Assembly: GCF_030247195.1 (NCBI RefSeq)
Contig: NC_080672.1
Span: 158,789,167 to 158,853,166, forward strand
Direction: 5' to 3'
Source: Topomyia yanbarensis
Lineage: Eukaryota; Arthropoda; Insecta; Diptera; Culicidae
DNA: 64,000 nucleotides
Shown piece after piece: positions 1 through 10,585 of the stretch (the stretch's first letter is position 1; every line of letters begins with the position of its first letter). The notes below the pieces were generated by a model, which had not been told where the DNA came from, searched no databases, and worked only from the letters and a program-made list of their open reading frames with translations. The translations under genes and the position numbers were made by a program.

Positions 1-375
1 ACATAGTAATGTGTATGGCAAAAACGTAATCAGATGAACTCTCTGTTCAATGCATAAACTCTGATTGTAATCCTAGCTATTTTACTTGCAGAATACGGAG
101 AACTCCAACGAAAAGTGTAATAAATTATTCACCGCCACTCTACTAATTGTGACTACCATTGAAACATCAATTGAAGTGTTCTCAGCATAGAGAAAATATG
201 AACAACTAAAACCTTCGCTATAAGTCAGAAGAAATATTGTATTTGCATCTCCTATCGAGAGTGCAGGGGCTATTTGAGACACTTTTCTCCCGACTCTACT
301 TCGTGGATATGTTTGGGCTTAGATCCGTTATTCGTTTGTCAAAGTTCAAACCAATACAATGAATATGCATTTTCA
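1..375. other. no gene recognised (window start)
   Basis: AT-rich sequence with only short chance ORFs. I see no repeat family or coding signal here. Confidence 0.4.
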
Positions 376-506
376 ATAATATCATCATAAAACAGGATCA
401 TGCCGAATCACGAAGGAGCAAGAGGCAGCACGAAACGTCTCCTGGCGGGTGTCTCATCCTCAATACTGAGGTATAGTGTACCGGCCTGGGTTGCTGCACT
501 GAGCTC
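376..506 (+). pseudogene. R1-type LINE reverse transcriptase fragment (thumb region)
   Basis: One open frame reads IMPNHEGARGSTKRLLAG followed by VSSSILRYSVPAWVAAL. In R1-clade non-LTR retrotransposons this is the segment after the RT palm, usually of the form RRLLAGVSSSILRYGAPAWAAAL-like. The segment is cut at about 506, where a MITE begins. About 200 residues that should separate it from the C-terminal piece at 773 are missing, so the element had a deletion as well as an insertion. The family call rests on the motif, and a related LOA-clade element is the main alternative. Confidence 0.7.
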
Positions 507-507
507 A

Positions 508-769
508 ATGCACGTAGCATTTTTGAGTGATTTTTAACACCCCCCTCCCCCATCGTAGCATTTCGTCACAAACCTCAAAATACGTAGCTTGACGGTAAGT
601 CTCCCCCCCCCCTTGTCCCTTCAAAATTTAAAAAAAAATGAAAGGCTATGTTAGTTATTCCCCTTCAAAAAAGCTACGTAGCATGACATGACCCCCTACC
701 CCCTGTCGTCACACATCATCTCAAACTCCCCCCTCCCCCATATAATGCTACGTCATTTATGGATGATCC
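508..769 (+). mobile_element. PIF/Harbinger-like MITE, left-truncated
   Basis: The right end reads GCTACGTCATTTATGGATGA followed by TCCC and TAA. It matches, in inverse orientation, the left end of the element at 5838-6593, including internal runs of C and GTGTGACGA-type words. A TAA target site and a G-rich start fit the PIF/Harbinger superfamily. The left end does not show the full terminal repeat, so this copy is incomplete. It fills the deletion in the surrounding R1-type pseudogene. Confidence 0.6.
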
Positions 770-1009
770 CTAATGGCTGTTCGTGATGAGCGCGTACAGA
801 GCGATATTTTCGGAGGCAGTATGCCCAGAATGCAAGAAACAACGGAACACGTGACCTTCGAATTCCCTAGGTACGAAGACGTTCCTAGTGTGACAGTTGA
901 CTATATCGTCGAAGATATGTGCCACGACGAGTATATCAGGGAGGCTGTTAACAGAGTAGCTACGAATATACTCTCCGAGCTGCAAAGAAAGTGGCGAACG
1001 CACCAGTAG
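770..1009 (+). pseudogene. C-terminus of R1-type LINE ORF2
   Basis: The frame ending in TAG at 1007 reads QETTEHVTFEFPRYEDV near the start and ILSELQRKWRTHQ at the end. R1-clade ORF2 proteins end with a CCHC-like knuckle (CPEC...ETAEHV..ECPRF) and then a helix ending in LQRKWR. The first two cysteines are still present in another frame: TGC at 822 and at 831, reading CPEC. A frameshift just after 833 therefore separates them from the His, and the last Cys of the knuckle is now Phe. The piece lies directly after the MITE and belongs with the fragment at 376-506. Confidence 0.75.
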
Positions 1010-1345
1010 CGCCGTCGACCAGAAAGCCACCCTGAAACCACAAACCGGGTTTCGGGAGAAATTCTGCCGTCGGGGATAGGTCCCTTGTAGGGGATCAGTT
1101 GAGAAGTACGCGACGTAGCATCGCATTCAGGTCGCCGGGGCACCAGTGAACCGGACGTCAGGCTTCACAGCAATCGCCGGACCGACCTCTACACCCTACC
1201 CGGTAGCTCGTGAGTGAGCTACACCCACCGCTGGGAATTAGTGCGAGAAGATCACATCGATGTGGGTCGTTGTGGAGTAGGGTGAGTTCACCGTCGGGGA
1301 CTATCAGAGTAGATCGTAATAAAGCCGGGAGCTGAATGACTCATG
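1010..1345 (+). other. probable 3' UTR of the R1-type element
   Basis: GC-richer sequence than its surroundings follows the ORF2 stop directly and fades into AT-rich DNA near 1345. No poly-A tail or target duplication was found, so the end is approximate. Confidence 0.4.
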
Positions 1346-1829
1346 GAAACAAAAGCTTATGGAATCAGCATCTAAACGGTTCACGGGGACGAGAGCTAAA
1401 TGGTGACGTAATATATGATGGAAAGAAGCAAGAGAGCAGTCGAGAGTTAAATGAATCGTTCAAAGATCGAGTCATTTCATAAATCAAAGAGGCTCCGAGA
1501 TAGAGCAGAAGAAAGGCGTACGACAAAAGCACAACGACCCCCCCACGAAGTAATACAATGATGTAGTTTCGTGGCGAAAAAAGAGTAAGGAACCTGACAA
1601 TGATGAAAATGTATATTACATATTCAGTACGATTTGCACATACATTCAATGAATCGACAGCCAAGATCTTGAGATACTATGCGTCGACATTTAAACATCG
1701 TTTGAAACCAGCGGCGGATCAAGGAGGAAGATCCGGGGATCCAGACTCTGAGGAAAATTTTCAACTTGTTAAGAAATTGTAAACTAGTTTTAATTTTAAA
1801 GTAGCTATCATTGCATACTCCTAACTAAG
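1346..1829. other. no gene recognised
   Basis: No similarity to the repeats described elsewhere in this window. A 60-codon ORF at 1600-1782 has no recognisable motif. Confidence 0.35.
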
Positions 1830-2470
1830 CCTATATAGGTCAAACAAATTTTTGACCGGGATTAGGTTGACGATTTTTAGAGTGATTGAATAACCTTTCT
1901 ATATAAAAAAGGCAAAAATGTGCCTAAGTCCAAAAAAGTTAATTTTCGTCAAAAATTGTTTTTTGATGTTTCATCAAATATCAACGTTTCATGCATTTTA
2001 AAGTCATTTGGAATCAAAAATACAAATTCGATTTTGAAATTTTCACTTACTCCCCCTTTGAGAATTTTTATTTCAGTTTATATGGGAATTTGCTGTGTGG
2101 CCGCACTCTTCAATCCGTTACTCCGGAAATGGAAGTCCAATCAGTAAAAAAATTCAAAAGCAGACGATGGGAAGGTTGTACCTTTCATTTGAGCCTAAGT
2201 TTGTGTAAATCGGTCTAGTCATCGCTGAGAAACAGAGGTGACATTTTTTTTTCACATACACATATACACACAGATATTTTCCGATCTCGACGAACTTAGT
2301 GGAATGGCATAAAACACTCGGCCCTCCGGGCCGGGATTGGGATGGCGATTTTTAGAGTGATTGCATAATCTTTCATATACATACAGACATTGTTCAAATT
2401 TATCGAGCTGAGTCGTTTGGTATATGAGACTCAGCCCTCCGGACCTCAGAAAAAGTTTTAAAAATTTGAG
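1830..2470. repeat. mosquito interspersed repeat with CGGCCCTCCGGGCCG palindrome
   Basis: The segment contains CCTTTCTATAT-type ends and the phrase GGCCCTCCGGGCC at about 2321-2333. A second, diverged copy of that phrase (CAGCCCTCCGGACC) lies near 2431. The ACACATATACACACA-type run before the first phrase and the words around it recur at 32.9-34.4 kb. No protein is encoded. It looks like a composite of two diverged copies. Confidence 0.6.
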
Positions 2471-2874
2471 CGATTCCTAGAAATTTCTTTTGCAAAAATT
2501 TAAAAAATATTTTTTCAAATGGCCGTCATGTTCGTTCTTACTTAATTTGAAAACAGCTGGGACAAGGACTAGATCAGTTAATATGCTTCCCTTTTCAAAT
2601 ATTTCATTTACGATGAACTTACGATATCAATTTGAGAGGCATCGAATTGATGAAGTTCCTAAGTATCACAATTCTGCATATACTTTATGTGGGAAATCGC
2701 CCAATATTTGCACGATCTGGCAGAGAAGAGGTGTTAGATGTACCTCTGTGCTATGACAGTATTACGCATGAGTTGGCATACCCAACGAGCCCGAACTGTC
2801 GCTATCTGATCATAAATATATTATGAGTAAGTAAGTGGTAGTACAAAATTGGATTTAAGTGTGTGTGTACTTTG

Positions 2875-3345
2875 CTAGAATGTAATTCCCACTCCTCAGA
2901 ATCCTTTAGAGGTACTCGGGAACTCTCAGTCTGTGCAGCGAACCGACGACTGCAACCCAACTAGTGCTGCAGAAGGCTTTTTTACGTCCAGCGTAACCGC
3001 TCCGCAATAACGGTTTCCTCTTCACAGCTTCACTTTTGCTTCTGCACAGTCTATCTTTTACTTCTGCAGTGCGATCTTAAACATAACCGAGTTCGTTATG
3101 ATGGCTGTTTTCAGACCCTCGTTGAGGATGCCGTCTGATCTCGGGGCTCCCTCGGTTCTCAAGGCTTTTGCCTCCACTATCAGCTCCTCGTTGGTTACCA
3201 GAGTTTCTTCGTACTTATCCTCAGCCCCACACGGCGTGGACGGTCAATTCTTCTACAATGACTATCATCCTCTCCGGGCACTTATCCGGTGCTACTGCCG
3301 GACCTCTTATCATCGCCATGGGATCCCTATAGGCGTCGCCCCACG
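2875..3345 (-). pseudogene. R1-type LINE ORF2 remnant (RT N-terminal region and palm motif A)
   Basis: Read on the minus strand, the pieces run AEDKYEETLVTNEELIVEA, then RTEGAPRSDGILNEGLKTA, then after a gap RYCGAVTLDVKKAFCSTSW, then LHRLRVPEYL. These match the R1-clade linker, the APGPDGIPNEALK finger motif and the VTLDVRNAFNSASW palm motif A. The RT segment between the finger motif and motif A has been deleted. In-frame stops occur, and APGPDG has changed to APRSDG. Upstream, PAVAPDKCPERM fits the usual R1 linker. The copy is oriented opposite to the R1 remnant at 0.4-1.3 kb. Confidence 0.75.
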
Positions 3346-5716
3346 GATTTAAATGGACAGGCTGTTCTATTGAGCTTGATTTCCTTGTTAATTGCACTCC
3401 CTATACTCATTTTTTCTAGCTTATCAATTCCATTTTTCGGTTTGTTTAGCTATTTATTTTAAATATTTGAATAAATTTAAATATACGATCATTTGATTCT
3501 TTTATTCAGCATTTTATTTATTAATTTTGAAGTAGAATACTTCTAACGTTTCAATATGGGGGCCCGCTTCAAAATATCGGCTGTGGCAGTCGCGTCAGAT
3601 TTTGAACATTAATAACTTCCATCATACTTAATAGAATGATTTGGGGTTTAAGGCATTTCATCTAAAATATGTTCCGCAATGTAGTATTAAAATTTGGAGT
3701 ATGTATAACATATATTAATACCGAAAATACTGTGTTTTAAAAAATCTTTCAAAAACTACCAAAAATGGTGAAAATTTTCAGCTCATCTCGGCCAGAGCCG
3801 TCAATATCGTGCACCAACTGAACACTTAAATGATGAAAAGTTTTAAATATATCTATCAACATTCGTATTTGGTTGCTTGACGCGAACGGATGGCTGTACA
3901 ATACCGAGAAATATTTGTGAGCTGTACGCGACTGGTGGATGAATCAGTTTGTGTTGAAACGTGCTACTACCAAGCCGCAAATCTGGTCAGAAAGAATTGT
4001 CATTTCAGTCGGTTTCAGCAAGTCCACTTGTCAGATATCAACACCGGGAGAGAAGGTGATTATTAGGATTCATCTCCGTGGATTAATTTGTACAGCTCCG
4101 TGTTAGAAAGCAGGAGCAATTGGAACAAAAATCTCCTACCCGGAGAATATTTTCTTCGGCAAACAAATTAGCCCTTTTCAGCGCTATCATTCCATTAGAA
4201 AGAATTAAATTTGAAAATCTTTTCTTTCGCCAACTATTAATGTGATTACGACTAACGTTTCAAAATAGAAGCCCAAAAACCGAAGATCGCGTTTTGAAAG
4301 TTCATAACTTTCATTGTACGTAACCAAAATTCACAATGTTTAAACCAATCAGACAGAAAAATAATCAGGAATCTTGTATAAGATTTGTACGTATGTATAA
4401 CTTGCATGAATTAAGAAAAAATTAAAGGGTTGTGTACAAGACGCGACCACGATGATATTAAAAATGCGACCATTTTTGTGAGCCAACCATATTATTCCTT
4501 GATACATCCTGTAATGCCATCGACTTATTTAGGACTACATACAAAAGGTAACAAATCGTATCCTCTACGGAAGCTACTACACAATTGTTTTGATTATTTC
4601 CCAACAAATCCCGCAAAAATCTGTTTGTTCTGTACAGCACCGCGCAAATAATTGACGTTGGAAAACAAATCGGCAACTTCAGTTGCCAAAGAAACGATCG
4701 AAGCGTTTTTCCGTCACTTGTCACTTGTCACTTTGCTGATTCAAATTTTTGTAGGTATTTTATTGCTTCCTTCCAATTAGTCAGTTTATTAGGCTTATCG
4801 CACATTTTTCGGATATTATTATAGAAAATAACTAACCCGATAAAAGGGAAGTTATTTTCCAAAGCACGAAATGGAAATTTCATTTGTAATTCTTCTGAGA
4901 ACGATTTTGTGGTCCTAATAAGGACCGTTTGTTCTGATTATATCGCCGTTTCCTTACAAAAAGATGGGAAAATAATGTCAACGACATTACTATACTGTTT
5001 ATTCAAAACGTAATATCTAACAAATGTAAACAAACTGAGTTTATTATGCCAAATAAAAGCTAAGCATTGACTCTTTATCGTCCACAAATAATAAAGAAAA
5101 TCGATAACTCTTTATATGTTAATTTAATATTAAGTCAAAATGTCACATATAGTATACCAAAGCTTTGATAATATTTTGTAGATGTGATGTTTTGCGTTGT
5201 GATGTTTCTCCAAGTTGACTGTAGTTAGTATGTTTTTCCAATGCCAAACCTCATATCTACACTCTCGGTTGCAATACAGCACATGAAATATATCACAACT
5301 ACAAGCTCATCTCTCTAAACGTCACAGTAAAATGTGCCATCTACAAACCGAGGTGTCAAGACCACATATGTAAAAGAACATAGTCACAAAAGTGATCGGT
5401 AAAATGTAATAAAATAATAGTTATCAATTATCTCTCTATTATCTTCGCGAAAAACATGTAATATACTTATACGATCCTGCAATGAGTAAATGCAGAGGTG
5501 TTAGTAGAATTAATAGCCTTCTGTGTGCTTTAATTGTTAAATAAATTTGAAAGTTGCAAGGACATTTTTGCACGCGATTTTCTCCGTTTGACGTTTCTGT
5601 TAGATATGATGTAATGAAAAAACACTCTAGATTACCGAAATGAAGTAGCATACATTTTAAGCTATTAATACGAATGCTGCAATTTTTACTAATTTCAGAA
5701 AGGTTTTATTAAAATA
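3346..5716. other. intergenic, no gene; diverged repeats
   Basis: AT-rich. A segment at 3530-3640 (AAGTAGAATACTTCTAACGT followed by a GGGGGCCC-type word) recurs in diverged form at 4240-4330 and at 7380-7480. It is therefore a dispersed repeat without coding capacity. The rest shows no pattern I can name. Confidence 0.45.
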
Positions 5717-6679
5717 AGTTATTTCGGTGTTTCTAATGAAAATAGCGAAATAACGGTACAAGTATATCCGATTCTCTGCTGTTGCCAAATGAATTGTTTC
5801 ACTCTCATTAAATGCTCTTTTCATGGTTACCATATAAGGGGTCATGCATAAATGACGTAGCATTTTAGGGGGTACGGGGGGTACACCAAATTTGTGACGA
5901 AGTGTGACGAGGGGGAGGGTAGGGTCAGAAGTTGTGCGACGTAGCATTAAGTTTAAATTTTTTGGCGGGCATCAAAACCCATTAATTAGAGAAAACAATT
6001 TAATGTTCCTCCATTCCTAAGTTGATTTTCACGCGGTTTTTCATTTTGTAAATTTTACTGTTCGTGGAATGGCAGGCTCGCAAAGAAAAGGATAGATTTT
6101 TCATGCGGATTTAAATTTCCACGTTAGTTAGCTAATATTGCTAACTAGTAGACTTATTTTGGTAGCATAATAAAATTTTCTTTCGGATTCAATCAAAGAA
6201 AATTTAATAATTTAGTTGAGCTTATGCTTCCTAAAATCGTTGGCAGCTGCAGGATTGTGAACTTTTCTTCATGCTTTATGACATGTAAAATTCTAAACAA
6301 AACTATCCACACTATATTTGTCATGAAATGTGCTTTTTTTGTAGGCAATTTGCTGTTATAATGAAAATGTTGATAAAAGTCGTCAAACATTTTGTAAGGA
6401 CATATATTTAAAAGAATTGAAAAACATATGTAATTTTTTCATCTCCCGGTCACGTTTCGTGGGGGGGAGGGGGTTAGAGATATGCTACGTCATTTACAAG
6501 GGGGAGGTTAGAATTTTGTGACCAAATGCTACGAGAGGGGAGGGAGGGGTCGAAAATCGCCAGAAAAAAGCTACGTCATTTGTGTACGGCCCCTAAGGAT
6601 GAATATTTTCGAATATTTTAGGTTTCGATGTACGTGTACCATATTTCGGTATTTCCATTAGAAATAACGAAATAGCTGG
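5717..6679. repeat. inverted-repeat element interrupted by a MITE
   Basis: The left arm at 5717-5770 (AGTTATTTCGGTGTTTCTAA...) matches the reverse complement of 6624-6679 (CAGCTATTTCGTTATTTCTAA...), including GGTACA(A/C)GTA beyond it. The arms flank the Harbinger-like MITE at 5838-6593, so they appear to be an older terminal or subterminal inverted repeat split by it. No target duplication was identified. Confidence 0.5.
5838..6593. mobile_element. PIF/Harbinger-like MITE, 756 bp
   Basis: The left end GGGGTCATGCATAAATGACG and the right end CGTCATTTGTGTACGGCCCC form an imperfect terminal inverted repeat. Both ends are followed inward by TAGCAT-type words and long G runs. The flanks are ...ATAA and TAAGG..., consistent with a TAA target duplication. 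There is no transposase ORF. A related copy lies at 508-769. Confidence 0.7.
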
Positions 6680-6774
6680 TTTTAGAACAATCTATCAGAA
6701 GATAGTCAAAATTGTAGCATTAACAAACTAAAGTGTATTCTACTTCACTCCGGTTTTGTCTCTGACATTAACCA

Positions 6775-7165
6775 CCAATCTTTTATTCAATGGAGTTCAT
6801 TTTATCTATTTTATTCGTTTCATTCTTTAGATTCATTCTGACCAGTTTATTCACTTCATTCATTTTATTCGCATCATTCATTTAACTTATTTTATTCACT
6901 TGTTTCATGTTATGCATTTTATTTCCAGTTCATTCATTTTATTCACTTTCTTCATTACAATAATCTGACAAAAAATTCGGTCATTCATTTTATTCATTTC
7001 ACCCAGATAGTTAATTAGGCACAATTTAATTTATTCTTTTAATTTTTTAATTTTTTAATATCGTTTAATTTTCATTTTAATCATTTCATTTTGTTTAATT
7101 TCCTTTTTTAATCATTTGATAAATGTTTTTCATTTCGTTTATTTTTTCATTCAAATCATTGTATT
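6775..7165. repeat. TTCATTTTATT-type low-complexity array
   Basis: Degenerate repetition of TTCATTTTATTC and close variants, with Y-rich bias on this strand. A second array of the same type lies at 9655-9990. Confidence 0.6.
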
Positions 7166-7465
7166 ACCTTTATTAACTGCTTATACGTATAAACAACGTT
7201 TTCAAACAACTATAACTTTGATTATAGACAAGTGTATTACTTTTTATTTGAGCACTATCAGTTACAAGAATAATCTGTAGAACGGATATTACTGCAACTG
7301 TTTTGATTGGATTCCACTGGAGCAGTGCTGCCAGCGACATTTTCACTTATCGATGAAATGATACAAGGTCGTTGTCTTAAAATATTTTTAAGTAGAATAC
7401 TTGTAACGTGTCAATGTAGGGGTCCAGTTTCCAAATTTTCTGCCGGAATTTTACCCAAGTTTTTG

Positions 7466-7893
7466 AACGTAAATATCTGCCGTTGAACTGAATTCCTAGA
7501 ACATTTACGTATCCTACAGTCAATAAACTATTCAAACATCTTATGCACGAAAGAATATTCTCAGTCGCATCGCTTGCTTGAAGCGAATCCTGACTAACAA
7601 CCCACCCACTACCCAATCCGTGGTACATATGGGAGTGTCACTGAGTCGGGGCCTTCCGTTAAATAAGTACTACATCAACACTTCCTTTCTCATCCCAAGT
7701 TACGATAAAGATGGTCGTGGCCCGCAATGGTGGCTCTCAGGCGAAATTCTCGCTTGGGCTGGATCAATTGTTATTCCCAAACAATGCTCCTCAAGTAGTC
7801 TGGCTAGAAATGAGAGTCATCAGTCTGCAATCTACGAAGTATACCGCGCTTACGTAACGCAACGCAACGTAAATATCTGCCGTTGAACTGAAT
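7466..7893. mobile_element. 372-bp insertion flanked by a 28-bp direct repeat
   Basis: The word AACGTAAATATCTGCCGTTG plus ACTGAAT is identical at 7466-7493 and 7866-7893. The intervening 372 bp is GC-richer than the host repeat and has no poly-A or inverted ends that I can see. One frame is open at 7578-7886, but its product matches nothing I know. The flanks behave like a long target-site duplication of a retroposed sequence. Unequal exchange within a repeat is an alternative. Confidence 0.5.
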
Positions 7894-9654
7894 GAAAAAT
7901 AAGATTTCTAGCCTATCTCATTGAAAATATGTGCAACAATTTTGTATCCAATTCCGTAGAATGCACAATTACTAAAAAACGGAAATGATGGATTTTATGA
8001 AAGCAGAAATTGGTTGGTCAGTACAATTCGACCAAGCAGCGAGCGTTGTTAGCACTACCCCTTTGTCATACAATGAATTGCGATACACGTATAAACAGTG
8101 AACATAAAAAAATCGTTAGTTTGCGTTCTGATTTTGCAAGCGTAGGCAGCTGCTGCGCTTCATGTCAGCTCGCATTCTTCGGTGGTAGGTAGTAGAGATG
8201 ATGCTTATATGGATGCGCGAAGACTGAAGCCAAAAGTTCCAATTTAACCCAAAACAACGGTTCCAATGTAAATAATAATGGCGGATTTAGGAAGTAATGC
8301 GTCGGGAGTATTGAGATTGAAATAAAAAGAAATGCGCTGCATCCTCGATATATTATATCTAGTGTAACATGTAGATAGGCTCAGTAGTACAACCCATGAC
8401 TGCCACCAGGCACTGGTAGCGGTTTATTCCAAACTTGCACTGGCGTGCCAGTTTCACGTGTGCAGAGAAGATACAATGATGATACACCACAGAAAAGTAG
8501 AAATCTCATTCTTTCGGAACTGAATAAATGGATTGGCGATGGAGCGGTTTGGTGCGAGAGAACCGCCCTTTTTTGCTGTTTAAATTATGTGTGGCATCGG
8601 GTGCGTGTTCAGATAAATTCACCACGGCGCGCGTTCCAGAGTGTACTGCAGTATGTACATTGAAATGTGCACTGGCGTGTGCGCTTTGGTTCGTTTTCCT
8701 CTGACAAGCGGTAGTGCGGGTGGAATTGACGATTTGTTTAGCACTGGTTGTTTCGTTGTGTAAAGCGAACAACATCTCCGCTTATTAGATGCTGATATTA
8801 TGATTTTCTTCTGATGATTTGATACGAGTTATTTCGTAAAGCTTACTTACGAGTTTATAGAGCTTATTACTTAGCTTAGCTTATTTACACTACCCGGGAA
8901 AACTTAAAATACTCGGGGCAAACTGGGAAAACGTTTTACGTATCATCATGCTATAAAATAATAGAACCAAATAGATTGTACAACAGGTTGATGTATGACG
9001 GAATTTGTACATTCACATCAGGACCGGCTTATTTTATGTGCAGCTAAATGACGCAATATACATTTTATTTATTTTGTTTGCGAATATTGCGGCTCAACAA
9101 GTCAAAAGCTCCATTCAAAGTAATGTCCTAATGTTGCATTCGTTGTCGATTATCATACATAACAATTGCAGGGACATTGCGAAAGTTCCTGCTTGGTTAA
9201 GGTTTGAGGATATTATTATTTAGAAAAAGATGAGGTAAAACGCGCCTCCTAAGGAAATAAGATCACAAGTTTGCTACAGAACTTTAATTGGTAGAATTTA
9301 ATTAATGATATCATTTAACTAACATTTTCCGTTGTAATCGCAATCATAACGCTTAGCAAAATATTCAAAAACATGAAAAATATCCAATGTTTCAAAATCA
9401 TTAAAAATTTCACTTTGAAAAATGGGTAGAGCAAAACGCACTTGTGCGGGGGTAAACTTAACCACAGCAAGGGGTCATAATTTACTACACCAACGAGGCA
9501 GAAAGCTCGTTGGACAAGCACATAATTTTGTTTTTTGTAGGGATTTCAAAAAAGTGTAGCTTTAAACCGCATTAGATTATGCAATTATAAGGTTTTCAGA
9601 ACAATTTTTCTGTTTTGAATTAAAAAGATGGGTAGGTAATGTCAGTAATTTATT
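7894..9654. other. intergenic, no gene recognised
   Basis: Several short overlapping ORFs on both strands lack motifs and have chance-like composition. No terminal repeats were found. Confidence 0.35.
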
Positions 9655-9990
9655 TTGTTCATTTCGTTTGTTTTATTCATTTTATTCGTTTATTCGTTTT
9701 ATTATTTTAATATTTTTTCCAGTTCATAAATTTTATCCGGTTTCTTTATTTTATAATTTAATTAATTCAGTCATTTTTTTTATTTATTTCATCCGATTTG
9801 TTAGTTTGGAACAATTTGATTTATTCTATTAATTTTATAACTTTTGTTATGCTGTCCAATTTTTATTTGAGCTGAACTAATTTGATTTATTTATTTTAAT
9901 ATTTTGATTTATATTAATCATTCTACCTATTTCACGATTTTAAAACCTTATATTGATTTTTTTGCTTCAATATTTTTTAAATTTTTTCTC
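9655..9990. repeat. TTCATTTTATT-type low-complexity array, second copy
   Basis: Repeated TTTATTCATTTTATTCG and TTCAT words resemble the array at 6775-7165 and are oriented the same way. The array fades into AT-rich DNA on both sides. Confidence 0.55.
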
Positions 9991-10502
9991 TTGATGCACT
10001 ATAATTTATTAAGTTTATCGTACTCGAAACTGTGTTCATCTCACCTCTAGTTGGGTACCAATTTCACGTGAGTTCTGTAAACTAATGAATAATCCAACAG
10101 AGATATGTGTAAGAAATACCTCATCTAACTGCTAGGTGGATTAAATAGGTTTTTTATATAAAATAAAGACGCTTCTTTATAAGAATGTTGAGTAATTTTC
10201 ATAGTTTTCATAAAAAATATCGCAAAATAATGGGTGTTTTCATATTATAGTCTCAAAAAAACGGAGAGTATTCCAAAAAAAGAACATAGTTTAGCATACA
10301 GCTGGAAAGACCATTTGTTCTTCTTTCCAGAGTACTCGGTTCAAAAATGACCACGCAGAAAATGTTATAGTGCCTCAAAATAGCTTGTATTTGCTATAAA
10401 TCAAGATTCTCAAGGTATACAATATTTTTTATGCATTATTTTGTGTTGAATCTGTTGAGATCTACAACCTATGCTAGGTCCATTGAAAAGTACGAAATAC
10501 TG

Positions 10503-10585
10503 TACTGCTGCTATACGCATAATTGTGCCATGTATATAGGAAATCCCATAGAACATTGGACAATTATGCGTATTACGGCAGTGTA
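10503..10585. mobile_element. 83-bp palindromic mini-MITE, copy 1
   Basis: TACTGCTGCTATACGCATAA at the left pairs with TTATGCGTATTACGGCAGTG at the right. The short core (CCATGTATATAGGAAATCCC) is shared with the second copy at 29797-29874. It is too short to code and its superfamily is unknown. Confidence 0.6.

Noticed and set aside
773..829. Start of a small host protein at 773
   Set aside because: The downstream sequence is the C-terminus of an R1-type LINE protein. The first ~20 codons lie before the frameshift and are out of the original frame.
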